Source: Paenibacillus antarcticus
Lineage (GTDB): Bacteria; Bacillota; Bacilli; Paenibacillales; Paenibacillaceae
NCBI RefSeq assembly: GCF_001637225.1
Contig: NZ_LVJI01000019.1
Location: 1-64,000 of the forward strand
Reading direction: 5' to 3'
Length of the DNA stretch: 64,000 nucleotides
Part shown: positions 28,543 through 38,533 of the stretch, one piece after another
Layout: each line of letters starts with the position of its first letter
How positions within the stretch are numbered: the stretch's first letter is position 1
Program-made: the position numbers and the translations under genes
The notes under the pieces: model-generated
Seen by the model: the letters and a program-made list of their open reading frames with translations, nothing else
What the model was told of the DNA's origin: nothing
Database searches by the model: none

Positions 28543-28770
28543 AGCTGTGTATTAATTCGCGGAGGTGCTCAATACAGGGATCGGAAGGGTTGAGTTTGGC
28601 AGTTAAACGGAACATACAGTGGATAGCGTGAAGGTAAGATTATAATGTATGAACATGATTTTGAATTATTGATAATGAAGAGGGAACTAGTAACTTATCC
28701 AGAATGTAATAACAAACTGTAATTGGTATGTAGTAAAAGATTGATCTCTAGAATGGAGCGGTAATAAAGA

Positions 28771-29571
28771 ATGTATAATGTAATTGCTCAACAACGGGGT
28801 ATTGTTAAACATTTCGAGAAAATAGATAATTTTCGTGATATCGGTGGGTTGAAGAATCAAGATGGCAGGACCATAAAGACTGGTATTTTGTTTCGTTCAG
28901 AAGATCCGTCTAAATGTTCGCGGACAGATTTGGATGAATTACAACAATTCAATTTTAAATTGATTTGTGATTTACGCGGTCCGAATGAACGTAAGTCTAA
29001 AGTTGTTCAATTGAATGACAACTACAATGTCCATAGTATTAATGTTCCTATTCAACAAAATGATCAGGATTATACGCAGTTCGAATTTTTCAAGTTGATG
29101 ATGAGAACGGCTAGGGTGATTGATTTTGAAACAATGATGAAGGATTTCTATCACAGAATAGCTTTTGAAAGCATGAGCCAGATTCGGGATGTGATAACCT
29201 TGCTTTCCGAAAGAGAAAACATGCCTGCACTCATTCATTGTACTGGAGGAAAAGACCGAACCGGTATGATGGTTGCTCTGATTCAATTACTAGTTGGGGT
29301 ACGAAGAGAAGATGTACTAGAAGATTATTTACTTTCTAATATATTAACAGGCGTTCGGATGAAAAAAGCGGCGACATTTATTCGATATATGAGCTTGTTC
29401 CAAATTTCTAATGAGCGTCTAAAGCCATTGCTTGAAGTGCGTCGAGATTATTTGGAAGATGCCCTTGCCGAGATATTCAATCAATATGAAACGATAGAGG
29501 CTTATCTAACACATGCCTGCGGAATCAGTGAGGTATCCTTGGAGAAGTTGAGAGAATTGCTTCTTGAATAA
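28771..29571 (+). CDS. Tyrosine/dual-specificity protein phosphatase (LpxP/Y_phosphatase3 type)
   Basis: 266 residues, soluble. FRDIGGLKNQDGRTIKTG at the N-terminus and the P-loop HCTGGKDRTG (C157, R163) define the bacterial tyrosine phosphatase group that includes Listeria LipA and Mycobacterium PtpB. The extra lysine and aspartate in the P-loop (K161, D162) are typical of members that also act on phosphoinositides. No secretion signal is seen, so the target is intracellular. GGAG lies 12 bases before the ATG. It is monocistronic. Confidence 0.87.
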   Translation: MYNVIAQQRGIVKHFEKIDNFRDIGGLKNQDGRTIKTGILFRSEDPSKCSRTDLDELQQFNFKLICDLRGPNERKSKVVQLNDNYNVHSINVPIQQNDQDYTQFEFFKLMMRTARVIDFETMMKDFYHRIAFESMSQIRDVITLLSERENMPALIHCTGGKDRTGMMVALIQLLVGVRREDVLEDYLLSNILTGVRMKKAATFIRYMSLFQISNERLKPLLEVRRDYLEDALAEIFNQYETIEAYLTHACGISEVSLEKLRELLLE

Positions 29572-29692
29572 TCATTGCAGAGACGGTAAGAAAACGAAGT
29601 AAGGGAGAAGTCATTTCTTTTCAAGCAGCAGAAGCCCAAGGTCATGGGGAGAACGTACGGGGTGATGATGCCTAATTAACCCCAATTGATAT

Positions 29693-29737
29693 ACATAAGC
29701 CGCTATCCATGGAGCAATCCATGACAGCGGCTTATGT
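29693..29737. terminator. Bidirectional terminator between convergent genes
   Basis: ACATAAGCCGCT pairs perfectly with AGCGGCTTATGT, with an inner CATGG/CCATG stem, between the phosphatase and TetR genes. Confidence 0.75.
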
Positions 29738-29747
29738 TATTACTGAT

Positions 29748-30401
29748 TCAGTTATCACTTCGAAGGAATGTATGAATTAAATTGGTTACAGATGTATCAT
29801 ACAACAATTTAGCTGTTCTTTCATCTTGAATGTGTCCTCCTAAATGTAGGTGGATTGTACCGTGCAGCGTTGCCCATATGAGGTTAACAACATGTATGGG
29901 GTCTGTCTCGGAAATAAGTCCTTGCTTAATAGCTTGTGTAATAATAGTGATAAATTGTTGTAAGGCAGTATTGATAGCCTGTAGAGTTTCCTCTTCTGGT
30001 TTGAATTCACTAAAGGCTCCACCAAACATCACCATATAGTAACTAGTATAATTTCGTGAGAAATCCCAATAAGCTTGTCCAAGATCGCGAAGATATAGTG
30101 TAAGATCTGCCTGTTCTGGAACTGCCTGAAAGGTAAGGGATAACAATTTACATCCTTCTAGAAAGAGTCGTTTAGCCAAACCTTCCTTACTCCCAAACAA
30201 GTTATAAATAATTTTTGTTGGGCATTCCATCTTTTCAGCGACCCTACGAATGGTTACCGCTTCAGGACCGTGTTCCTGCATAATCGATGCGGCTGCTTCT
30301 ATAATGTTAAGTTTCAACATTTCGGTATGCTGAAGTTTGGCAGATGGATAGGTAGTAACTTTACGACCATCTATGGAAGGCATTTCGGACGAATTATGCA
30401 T
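29748..30401 (-). CDS. TetR family transcriptional regulator
   Basis: 217 residues. A 25-residue leader precedes the TetR helix-turn-helix (about 33-75: AASIMQEHGPEAVTIRRVA, then KIIYNLFGSKEGL). The all-helical C-terminal ligand domain is of the WHG type (LRDLGQAYWDFSRNYTSYYMVMFGG). AAGGGTG sits about 8 bases before ATG 30401, which supports the long start. It is transcribed away from the SDR gene, and a palindrome in front of that gene is its likely operator. Confidence 0.88.
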   Translation of the reverse strand: MHNSSEMPSIDGRKVTTYPSAKLQHTEMLKLNIIEAAASIMQEHGPEAVTIRRVAEKMECPTKIIYNLFGSKEGLAKRLFLEGCKLLSLTFQAVPEQADLTLYLRDLGQAYWDFSRNYTSYYMVMFGGAFSEFKPEEETLQAINTALQQFITIITQAIKQGLISETDPIHVVNLIWATLHGTIHLHLGGHIQDERTAKLLYDTSVTNLIHTFLRSDN

Positions 30402-30545
30402 ATGATTTCACACCCTTAGAACATTAGTTTTCTACAAATATCCCTTTACTCTAAAGATTATTTTACTGTTTTGAATTATAAATTGCGAACATAGATACGA
30501 TTCCACATGGAAATGAAGTAACGAACCCTCGATCAAGCGCTATGT

Positions 30546-30574
30546 TTGACATTATAACCCTATTTAAATACAAT
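30546..30574 (+). promoter_or_regulatory. Sigma-A promoter of the SDR gene
   Basis: TTGACA, exactly 17 bases, TACAAT. A near-consensus vegetative promoter, so expression would be high without repression. Confidence 0.8.
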
Positions 30575-30582
30575 GATTCATA

Positions 30583-30599
30583 ATGAAACACTGTTTCAT
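30583..30599. promoter_or_regulatory. Likely TetR operator
   Basis: ATGAAACA, C, TGTTTCAT: a perfect 8-bp inverted repeat lying immediately downstream of the expected +1 of the SDR promoter. Its position fits a roadblock or promoter-clearance repressor. Confidence 0.7.
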
Positions 30600-30629
30600 A
30601 ATCGTGTTAATTTAGGGAGAGATGGTTGG

Positions 30630-31415
30630 ATGATAGTAATACAAAACAAATGGACGTTGATTACAGGTGCTTCATCAGGTATTGGTGAAGCGTTTGCCAA
30701 TGAACTTGCAGCTAAAGGGAGCCACTTGATTCTAGTTGCTCGCTCGGAAGCCAAACTGAATGCATTAGCAGAGAGACTACATAAAGAGCACGGTATTCAA
30801 GCCGAAGTGATTATTTCTGATTTATCTCAAGAAGGTTCCCCAATGCGTGTCTATCAACAATGTGTGGAACGTGGTCTACGTGTTGATTGTTTAATTAATA
30901 ATGCAGGATTCGCTACTCATGGACGTTTTGAACAACTATCTGGCACAAGAGAGCATGAAGAAGTGATGCTTAATGTAGTGGCAGTTGTAGATCTTACCCA
31001 TTTATTTTTACCGGAAATGTTGAAAAAGAATAACGGAGTGATCATTAACGTAGCTTCAACAGCAGGTTTTCAACCTACTCCTAATATGGCTGTATATGGT
31101 GCCACTAAGGCTTTCGTATTGTCATTTACACAGGCACTATGGGAGGAGAACCGACAACATGGGGTACAATTCCTAGCGTTATGCCCTGGGTCAACGGAAA
31201 CAGAATTTTTCAATGTTGTGGGGGCAAATGAAGCATCTGTAGGGAAACGAGATACTCCAGAAAATGTGGTTCATGTTGCCCTTCGCTCACTTCAATCTAA
31301 AAAAACATTTGTCATCCCAGGGTTTAAGAACTATATCTCTGCTCAAATGTCTCGCTTCATTACAAGAAAACAAATGCTGTATATTGTAGGGCGAATGCTC
31401 CGAACACGTCACTAA
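30630..31415 (+). CDS. Short-chain dehydrogenase/reductase
   Basis: 262 residues from ATG 30630. The Rossmann glycine motif is TGASSGIG (12-19) and the catalytic Y156-x-x-x-K160 is in YGATK. It resembles the classical DltE/YqjQ-type SDRs of Bacillota, NADP-preferring by the basic residue context (ARSEAKL). ATG 30573 would add 19 residues but overlaps the promoter and operator, so it is rejected; GGGAG at 30614-30618 supports 30630. Divergent TetR control suggests induction by a small hydrophobic compound. Substrate unknown. Confidence 0.88.
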   Translation: MIVIQNKWTLITGASSGIGEAFANELAAKGSHLILVARSEAKLNALAERLHKEHGIQAEVIISDLSQEGSPMRVYQQCVERGLRVDCLINNAGFATHGRFEQLSGTREHEEVMLNVVAVVDLTHLFLPEMLKKNNGVIINVASTAGFQPTPNMAVYGATKAFVLSFTQALWEENRQHGVQFLALCPGSTETEFFNVVGANEASVGKRDTPENVVHVALRSLQSKKTFVIPGFKNYISAQMSRFITRKQMLYIVGRMLRTRH

Positions 31416-31473
31416 TTAATTTAGGATTTGGACAATAAATGATTAGTATATATACCAGATTGTTTATAATCGT

Positions 31474-31502
31474 AACTCTGCTAATAATAGCAGAGTTTTT
31501 TA
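31474..31502 (+). terminator. Rho-independent terminator after the SDR gene
   Basis: AACTCTGCTA, loop ATAA, TAGCAGAGTT, then a T run. Confidence 0.9.
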
Positions 31503-31621
31503 TAACCAAATCTTGATGATTAAATTAAATGAAGATTTTATTGTATGTGATAGGTTTATCGTATTCAGTTCGTATTACATAGCAGGTACCGATATTCATG
31601 GAAAGGAGAGGTGGAAATCCA

Positions 31622-32161
31622 TTGGAAGTGACAGAAAATAATGTAGTACAACAAATTCAGAACAGAAATGAAAAAGCTATTTCATTCATTATCTATGAGT
31701 ATGGAGGCTTACTTGCTGCGATTATTAAACGCCATTTAAATTATCAACAGCAGGATTATGAAGAATGCCTTGATGATGTACTGTTATCGGTATTGAATCA
31801 TATTCATTCTTTCAGCTCCGAGAAAAATTCATTTAAACAATGGCTTGCAGCGATTGCCAAATATAAAGCGATTGACTATCAAAGAAGACAAATCGTTGTA
31901 CATAATCAGCAATTCTCAGTTTCGGAAATGGATAAATTGAATTTACAGGCCAATCAGCCTTCAGAAACAATTTGTGTAGATGAACTGCTAGAGCAGCTAT
32001 CAGTAAGTGAACGAGAAATTTTTGAAAAATACTACTTAGAAGGAATCTCATCAAGTGAAATTGCGAAGAAATTTAACGCAAAGGAGTCTTGGGTATATAA
32101 CAAGCTTTCCAGAGGACGTAAGAAACTCAAAAAAATGATGGTCAAAAATAATGAATCGTGA
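31622..32161 (+). CDS. ECF-type RNA polymerase sigma factor
   Basis: About 179 residues. The N-terminus from TTG 31622 (LEVTENNVVQQIQNRNEKA) matches the typical start of Paenibacillus ECF factors, and AAGGAGAGGTGG at 31603-31614 is well spaced for it; ATG 31598 lacks a site. Region 2 (DYEECLDDVLLSVLNHI) and region 4 (LSVSEREIFEKYYLEGIS, then SSEIAKKFNAKESWVYNKL) are clear. The anti-sigma-like gene follows within 13 bases. Confidence 0.88.
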   Translation: MEVTENNVVQQIQNRNEKAISFIIYEYGGLLAAIIKRHLNYQQQDYEECLDDVLLSVLNHIHSFSSEKNSFKQWLAAIAKYKAIDYQRRQIVVHNQQFSVSEMDKLNLQANQPSETICVDELLEQLSVSEREIFEKYYLEGISSSEIAKKFNAKESWVYNKLSRGRKKLKKMMVKNNES

Positions 32162-32173
32162 GGAGTGAAACGT

Positions 32174-33199
32174 TTGTCATTGTATAAAGAGCTAAATGAT
32201 ATAAACATGGATTTAGATGCATATGAAGAACTGGAACTCACAAGCTTTCAAAAGAAGAAATGGGAAAGTCGTATATTAAAGAAAATCAGAAGTCATAAGA
32301 CCAATCATAAGAAAAAGCTTGCGGGATTGGCGGTAGTGGTTGTTCTAGCAACAGGAATTTCATTAAGCTCGGGGATTGTATCTTTTGCGAATGTACCGTT
32401 TATTGGAGGTTTAATCGAAGGGTACGGGGGTTTTGAAAGTCAGAAAAAAATGGATTATACCCCGTATAAAACAGAGATTGGGACTACTGCTGAAAATGAG
32501 TACGGAAAATGGACTTTAAATGAAGTCATGATAGATAGTGGTCGATTACTGATCAGTTCAACTTTTGAGCCGGCAAAAGAGGTGGATTTCAATTATCAAA
32601 TGCATCCAATGCCAAAAGTATTGATGAATGGTCAGAATCTAACCTCAGGTACAGGCGGGCAATCTATAGAAATAAATGACTCGAAGTATACGATTTACAA
32701 TGAAGTTAGAATGAATGAGATTCCTATCGGTGAAACGATTCAATTTCATATTACCTACGATAACATAGACTGGAGTGCAGATAAGAAAGAGGTACCGGTG
32801 GGCGTAGCTATGGACCAGCCTTGGGTATTTGATATCAATGTTCCAACGGAACAGTTAGCGGCAACAAGTAGAACGATTCAATTCAATCAGGAAGTACCAC
32901 TTGAAAACGGATATTTCATTCGCTTAGATAAACTGGTGGTGACACCGAGTTCAACGATCCTTTATTATGATTGGCCAGAACAAGCGAACCACATTGCATT
33001 TAAGATTGTAAGTGAGTCAGGAGTTGAAATACTGCCTGGTTCCGCCACTATCAGTGATGAAGAACAAACGTATAACCGATATTCATCCATAGACTTACAA
33101 GCAGAGAAGTATTATTTAGTTCCGTATGAGACGTCAACAAACACTCATGCTATTGATCCAGGGAAAGTGCCTGAATTGTCTATCCCTATCAATCCATAG
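32174..33199 (+). CDS. DUF4179-type membrane anti-sigma factor
   Basis: About 341 residues from TTG 32174, which has GTGAGGAG 8 bases upstream; a GTG at 32165 is the alternative. A cytoplasmic segment (LYKELNDINMDLDAYEELELT, about 2-22 in this numbering) contains the sigma-binding type sequence, followed by one transmembrane helix (about 47-68) and an extracytoplasmic DUF4179/DUF5643-like region starting PFIGGLIEGYGGF. Its position just after an ECF gene fits an anti-sigma factor that releases the sigma on an envelope signal. The signal is unknown. Confidence 0.8.
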   Translation: MSLYKELNDINMDLDAYEELELTSFQKKKWESRILKKIRSHKTNHKKKLAGLAVVVVLATGISLSSGIVSFANVPFIGGLIEGYGGFESQKKMDYTPYKTEIGTTAENEYGKWTLNEVMIDSGRLLISSTFEPAKEVDFNYQMHPMPKVLMNGQNLTSGTGGQSIEINDSKYTIYNEVRMNEIPIGETIQFHITYDNIDWSADKKEVPVGVAMDQPWVFDINVPTEQLAATSRTIQFNQEVPLENGYFIRLDKLVVTPSSTILYYDWPEQANHIAFKIVSESGVEILPGSATISDEEQTYNRYSSIDLQAEKYYLVPYETSTNTHAIDPGKVPELSIPINP

Positions 33200-33227
33200 C
33201 GGGTGTTTCCCACATTCGAGAGATGAT

Positions 33228-33258
33228 AATCCACAACTAATAGGTTGTGGATTTTTGC
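33228..33258 (+). terminator. Rho-independent terminator after the second sigma operon
   Basis: AATCCACAAC pairs with GTTGTGGATT around TAATAG, followed by T residues. Confidence 0.88.
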
Positions 33259-33392
33259 TGTCTTTAGTATTGCAAACATGGAGAGCTTGTAATAACTATT
33301 CAATAGAATTATTTGACTATAAATTCTATTTTTTCATATGACATAATTTGTGTAATCTAATCAACTTTAAGTGTTAGTGCAACTCGTTCCAA

Positions 33393-33401
33393 TGCTATAA
33401 T
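33393..33401 (+). promoter_or_regulatory. Extended -10 promoter of the large kinase gene
   Basis: TGCTATAAT, a perfect extended -10 element, 50 bases before the start codon. No strong -35 is present, as usual for extended -10 promoters. Confidence 0.55.
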
Positions 33402-33451
33402 TTGTTATAGAGAGTTCTAGTCACATATATGCAACTGGGGAGTGCGATTTC

Positions 33452-36400
33452 ATGATCGAGATATCAGGGTATCAAACAATAGATGTCATAAGTGATAACG
33501 GCGATATAAAGCTATATAGAATGTTACGGCGAAAGGACAGTCTTAGCGCCATCGGCATGACGACATGCGACGAATATCCAGGAGCTGCTATGGTTGAATC
33601 TTTTCAGTATGCGTATGACATGCTTAGGAGATTGGATGGGCGAGGCGTAATAGAAGCATATAGCTTGTTGATCGTGGCGGATAGACCTATCCTGCTTCTA
33701 CAAGATATCGGGGGAACTACGCTAGATTTGGTATTACGTACACGCGTCAATAGGTTAGAGCTCCCCACGCTTCTCCGAATTGCTATAAATATAGCTAGTT
33801 GTCTTATGCAGATACATCGCGAGAAAATAACACTTAACGAAATAACTCCCTTTAACTTGATCGTAAATCCCAACACATTCGAAGTAAAGTTTTTCGATAT
33901 TCGAATGTGTTCAACGGACTTGGATAGCGGTCCAGTGTCGTTGTTACGTGATCGTCCTGAACGCCTATTATCTTACATTTCTCCTGAACAAACGGGTAGG
34001 ACAGGAATGACGCCTGATTATCGCTCCGATTTCTATTCGCTTGGGATCGTCTTATATGAGTTGTTGTCGGGTAGCCTCCCTTTTGAGGTAAAGGATGTAC
34101 TGGATATTGTATACCGACACTTAGCTATGAGTCCTGATTCTCTTCACCATCGCTGCCCCTCTATACCTGAATTTGTCTCTGACATTATCGGTAAATGCAT
34201 AGAGAAGATGCCTGGGGCGAGGTATGCCAGCGCGTTCGGGGTCAAGTCGGATCTGGAAGCGTGTCTGGTCCGATGCCAAGCACCAGAGGAAGTAGAATTC
34301 TTTGCGCTAGCAAGCAGAGATATTCCAGAGCGATGGGTTCTCCCCACTCACTTCTACGGACGAGATACTGAACAACGTAACCTGATAGAAGCATTAATGC
34401 GAGCGTCGGATGGAGCAGCAGAGGTGTTCTTGGTCAGTGGGAACGGGGGGATTGGAAAGACTTCCTTTGTAAAAGAAACCTTCCGAAAAGTGGCTCCATT
34501 CAAAGGTTTATTCGCCATGGGTAAGTTCGATACCCATCATACTGCCCCTCCATATGATATATGGATTCAAATCATCGAGGAGTTGGTTGATCAGCTGCTG
34601 ATGGAAAGTGACATGCAAGTGGAAGTGTGGAAATTGAGAATTATGAGAGCAGTGGAAGGTTACGGACAACTGTTGCTCGAACGGGTTCCTAAGCTGGAAT
34701 TGCTGATTGGCCAACAGCCATTTGTGCAGTCAATACCACCAATGGATGCTCAGAACCGATTTCACCTGATTATGAACCGATTTATCCAGTTGTTCCTTGA
34801 TCGGGATCGGCCCTTGGTTCTATTTCTAGATGATCTTCAGTGGGCGGATGAAGCATCGCTTCAATATCTTGCGTATCTTTTGGATGACAGGTCGACCAAA
34901 CATCTATTAGTTGTGCTAGCTTATCGAGATGGAGAAATATCGTCGTTACATCCGCTGAATCGGCTGAAGAAGCATCTGAAAGAACGTAACACGGTGATGA
35001 GTAGTATACATTTGAAGGCTCTTGAACGAGCGGATCTAAATCAGCTGTTACGTGATGTAATGCATGACGAAGTAGCCGAAACAGATGAACTCGCTGAGGT
35101 TTTACTTTATAAGACAGAAGGTAACCCATTCTTTCTCAACCAGTTCCTGCAAGATTTGATCGACGATAAACAAGTAACCTTTGTTGAATCAGATCGATCC
35201 TGGCAATGGAATTTACAAGGCATTAGAGAAATGAACGTCCCGGATGATGCGGTTGCTTATCTATCGAATAAATTGGAACTTTTTCCGACTCATACGGTGT
35301 ATGCGCTTGGTCGATCCGCATTTCTAGGCAGTAGCTTTGATCTGGAAATGCTCTCTATTATTACGGAACTTCCTTTACATGAACTTTCGGAAGTGTTAAG
35401 TATTGCGGTACGGGAACATTTACTCCAACCGCTTAGTAGCGAGAATGGCAATAAGTATAAATTTCAGCATGATCGCATTCAACAAGCTGCCTATGCTCTT
35501 GTTCCTGAAGTCGAGCGTCTCGATCTACATCTGAGAATCGGATCTGTATTGAAGGAGCAATTGAATATTGGCGATGATGCCAAGTTATTTCAAGTCGTTC
35601 ACCATTTGAATCAAGCATGGGAGCGACTAGATCGACCTGAGCAGAAGCTGGAATTAGTGGCGTTGAATCTACAGGCATGCTTAAAGGCAAAGCAATCGAC
35701 AGCATATGAGACATCATTGGGCTATATACGTTATGCTACAACATTGTTGGGAGTTGAAAGTTGGAATGAGAACTATACGCTTTCCTTCCAAACATTCAAA
35801 GAACAGGCCGAGTTAGAATATTTATGCGCCCATTTTGAGAGGGCTAACGATTTGTTTCATCTTTTGATGAGCAAAGCAAAGACGAATTTGGATAAAGCAC
35901 TTGTCTGCACCATCAAGATTCAATTAGAGTCGACCAACGATAACTATGAAGAGGTTATTTCCTTGGGGCATATAACGTTGCAATTATTGAATGTACGTCA
36001 TAATTTTGAGCCGAGCTCGTTCGGATTGACTCTTCAATGGCTGCGATTGAGTCGAAAGATTCGGAAATATCCGTTTGATTCACTGAATCATCTACCACCT
36101 ATGACGGATGAAATGCGCAAAGTAGCCATGTCCGCATTGGTGCATACAGCTAATGCCTGCTTTTTTGTAAACAAGAAGGGTTGGCTTGCTTCTACGTTCA
36201 CAATGGTCGAAATGACACTGGAATACGGCATGACACCTGAAGCTTCCATCGGGTTTGTAGGTTATGCCATGTTTCAATATTTCCAACTTCGTCATGATGA
36301 AGAGGCATTCAAGTGGGGGATGTTGGGTTGTAGCTTATCTAAGCCGTATCCGGCGATACATGTTAAAACACTAACTTCATTCTCTATATGTTCTGGTAGC

Positions 36401-38533
36401 TGGCGACGTTATGATCCTACAATGCTTAATACATTTACTGAACATGCCGGTAAAGTAGGATTAGAATCAGGTGATTTATGGCAGGGAAATCAGAGTGTTC
36501 TGGTGAATTGTGCACTGCTTCTACAATATGGGCACCCCCTTGGAAACATTTATGATCGGTTAATTGCACAATCAGGTGATTTCCAACGGCACAATAACAG
36601 TCTTCATTGGAAGCAAGCCACCGTATTTGTTGCTCTTCTTACTAGATTGACGGGAAACCGCAGACCAGATGATCCATTCGAGGCAACAGATATTAGTAAC
36701 AGGGAATTTGCTGAATCGGTTCACGGTGACGAATTTCACATGATTGAGGAGCTTGTCTGCACGCTTCAGTACTTACCGGGGTATTTATTCGGTCAATATG
36801 AGGAAGCGAAAAAGGCTTTGATGAAGGCTGCTACCATTCTAGAGTCACGTAAAGATAACATTGACTATTCCGTTCAATATACATATGAATCACTCGTGTG
36901 GGCACAGCTTTATGAGGAAGCTGCTGCCCAAGAACAGCGTGAATATAGAGCTCATTTACGCAAACGTCTGAAGACAATGAAGAAATATGCGAAACGTTCC
37001 CCAGAGAATCATCTGCACAAATATCTGCTGATCAAAGCTGAAATAGCTCGGTTGGCTCGAAAGAATAGACAAGCAGAAGAACTATATGAACAATCCATTG
37101 AGATGGCCCGGAAGTACGGTTACATCCATGATTTGGCTATGACTGCTGAATGTTACGGCAAACACGCTCTTCGTCAAGGTAAGTTAGGTCTCGCCAAGAC
37201 CTATATGACAGAAGCGTATGAAGCTTACTTAAAGTGGGGGGCGCTTGCGAAAGTAGCTGATGTGGAACAAAAATATGGGCATCTTCTGCTTGCGAGAAGA
37301 GCGTCAGGACTGGAAAACGTTGATTATCTCTCTGTCGTTAAGTCTGTACAAGCTTTATCAGGTGAGATGGAGATGAATCGGCTGCTGGATACACTGATGC
37401 GAATGATGTTCCACAATGCGGGGGCAGACGCTGGAGCGCTTATTTTTGACCATGAGGGTAGATGGGTTGTTGAAGCCTACGGAACATCTGAGGAAATTCA
37501 CATTAAGTCGCTACCATTTGAGGAAGATTCAGAATTATTTCCAGCGGCAATTATCGGATACGCGGCAAGGACGCAAGAAGAGGTCGTGTTGCATGATGCG
37601 GCTACAGAGGGAATGTTTGCACGAAATCCGAATGTCAGAAAAAGAGGGTTGAAGTCGGTACTCTGCCTCCCAATTATGTATCAGAATAAGTTGATTTGTC
37701 TGTTATATCTGGAGAACAAATTATCATCTGGCGTATTTACGCCAGAACGCTTAGATGTGTTGAAGCTGTTAGGCTCTCAATGCGCGATCTCCATTGCAAA
37801 TGCTAAGCTTTACTCGGGTATCCAATATCTTAAGGATAGCTTGGAGGATCAAGTGGAAGAGAGGACTCAGAGTCTAGAGAGATCGATGCGAGAGGCTTCA
37901 GCGGCTCTGGCTGAAGTGTCCATCTATGAAGAACGCAATCGTATTGCCCAAGAAATTCATGACATTGTAGGACATACACTCACATCTACAATTCTTCAAA
38001 TTGAGGCAGGTAAGCGGCTGTTACATAAGAATATGGAGGGTGGTGTTCAGCGACTGAATGAAGCACAGGATCTTGTTCGTCACAGTCTGAATGAAATACG
38101 TGGATCTGTCCATATGTTGAAGGAAGACAAGTATGCTGACCTTAAAGAAATGTTGAATCAGCTGATTCGAGATGCGCAGCGGAATACTGGGGTTGTCATT
38201 CATGCAGAAATTCAGGATTTTCCAGATTTGTCGAAAGCCCATAAGAAGGCCATCTATCATGCACTACAGGAGGGTTTGACGAATGGCATTCGTCATGGTG
38301 GAAGCAAGGTGTTCTACTTTAGTCTAGAGCTTGTCGGGTCATGCCTACAATTTAAGCTCGAAGATCGTGGTGTAGGTGCAAGTAATATTGTCATGGGATT
38401 TGGATTGAAAGCAATGAAAGAGCGTGTTGAGCAGCTGGAAGGTAGATTATCAATCGATGCGCAGTCTAACCAAGGCTGTTTACTAAGGATCGATCTACCG
38501 TATCCAATACGATGGATGGGGGATAGGAAATGA
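33452..38533 (+). CDS. Giant pseudokinase-AAA ATPase-GAF sensor histidine kinase
   Basis: 1693 residues, no membrane helix. Order: protein-kinase-like domain (about 1-275), STAND/AAA ATPase (about 300-560) with Walker A GNGGIGKTS (K336) and Walker B LVLFLDDLQWAD, a long helical TPR-like region (about 600-1280), GAF domain (about 1300-1430), coiled coil, HisKA_3 with phospho-acceptor H1503 (AQEIHDIVGHTL), and HATPase_c (LQEGLTNGIRHGG). The kinase domain keeps YISPEQTGRTG but lacks the VAIK lysine, has E130 where the HRD aspartate belongs, and has FFDIR instead of DFG, so it is probably catalytically dead. It overlaps its NarL-type regulator by 4 bases. CTGGGGAG precedes the ATG. Confidence 0.92.
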   Translation: MIEISGYQTIDVISDNGDIKLYRMLRRKDSLSAIGMTTCDEYPGAAMVESFQYAYDMLRRLDGRGVIEAYSLLIVADRPILLLQDIGGTTLDLVLRTRVNRLELPTLLRIAINIASCLMQIHREKITLNEITPFNLIVNPNTFEVKFFDIRMCSTDLDSGPVSLLRDRPERLLSYISPEQTGRTGMTPDYRSDFYSLGIVLYELLSGSLPFEVKDVLDIVYRHLAMSPDSLHHRCPSIPEFVSDIIGKCIEKMPGARYASAFGVKSDLEACLVRCQAPEEVEFFALASRDIPERWVLPTHFYGRDTEQRNLIEALMRASDGAAEVFLVSGNGGIGKTSFVKETFRKVAPFKGLFAMGKFDTHHTAPPYDIWIQIIEELVDQLLMESDMQVEVWKLRIMRAVEGYGQLLLERVPKLELLIGQQPFVQSIPPMDAQNRFHLIMNRFIQLFLDRDRPLVLFLDDLQWADEASLQYLAYLLDDRSTKHLLVVLAYRDGEISSLHPLNRLKKHLKERNTVMSSIHLKALERADLNQLLRDVMHDEVAETDELAEVLLYKTEGNPFFLNQFLQDLIDDKQVTFVESDRSWQWNLQGIREMNVPDDAVAYLSNKLELFPTHTVYALGRSAFLGSSFDLEMLSIITELPLHELSEVLSIAVREHLLQPLSSENGNKYKFQHDRIQQAAYALVPEVERLDLHLRIGSVLKEQLNIGDDAKLFQVVHHLNQAWERLDRPEQKLELVALNLQACLKAKQSTAYETSLGYIRYATTLLGVESWNENYTLSFQTFKEQAELEYLCAHFERANDLFHLLMSKAKTNLDKALVCTIKIQLESTNDNYEEVISLGHITLQLLNVRHNFEPSSFGLTLQWLRLSRKIRKYPFDSLNHLPPMTDEMRKVAMSALVHTANACFFVNKKGWLASTFTMVEMTLEYGMTPEASIGFVGYAMFQYFQLRHDEEAFKWGMLGCSLSKPYPAIHVKTLTSFSICSGSWRRYDPTMLNTFTEHAGKVGLESGDLWQGNQSVLVNCALLLQYGHPLGNIYDRLIAQSGDFQRHNNSLHWKQATVFVALLTRLTGNRRPDDPFEATDISNREFAESVHGDEFHMIEELVCTLQYLPGYLFGQYEEAKKALMKAATILESRKDNIDYSVQYTYESLVWAQLYEEAAAQEQREYRAHLRKRLKTMKKYAKRSPENHLHKYLLIKAEIARLARKNRQAEELYEQSIEMARKYGYIHDLAMTAECYGKHALRQGKLGLAKTYMTEAYEAYLKWGALAKVADVEQKYGHLLLARRASGLENVDYLSVVKSVQALSGEMEMNRLLDTLMRMMFHNAGADAGALIFDHEGRWVVEAYGTSEEIHIKSLPFEEDSELFPAAIIGYAARTQEEVVLHDAATEGMFARNPNVRKRGLKSVLCLPIMYQNKLICLLYLENKLSSGVFTPERLDVLKLLGSQCAISIANAKLYSGIQYLKDSLEDQVEERTQSLERSMREASAALAEVSIYEERNRIAQEIHDIVGHTLTSTILQIEAGKRLLHKNMEGGVQRLNEAQDLVRHSLNEIRGSVHMLKEDKYADLKEMLNQLIRDAQRNTGVVIHAEIQDFPDLSKAHKKAIYHALQEGLTNGIRHGGSKVFYFSLELVGSCLQFKLEDRGVGASNIVMGFGLKAMKERVEQLEGRLSIDAQSNQGCLLRIDLPYPIRWMGDRK

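Noticed and set aside
28645..28722. A 25-codon ORF with GAAGGTAAG upstream, before the phosphatase gene
   Set aside because: The upstream site is plausible, but the peptide resembles nothing and the region has no other coding signal. Not enough support for a gene.
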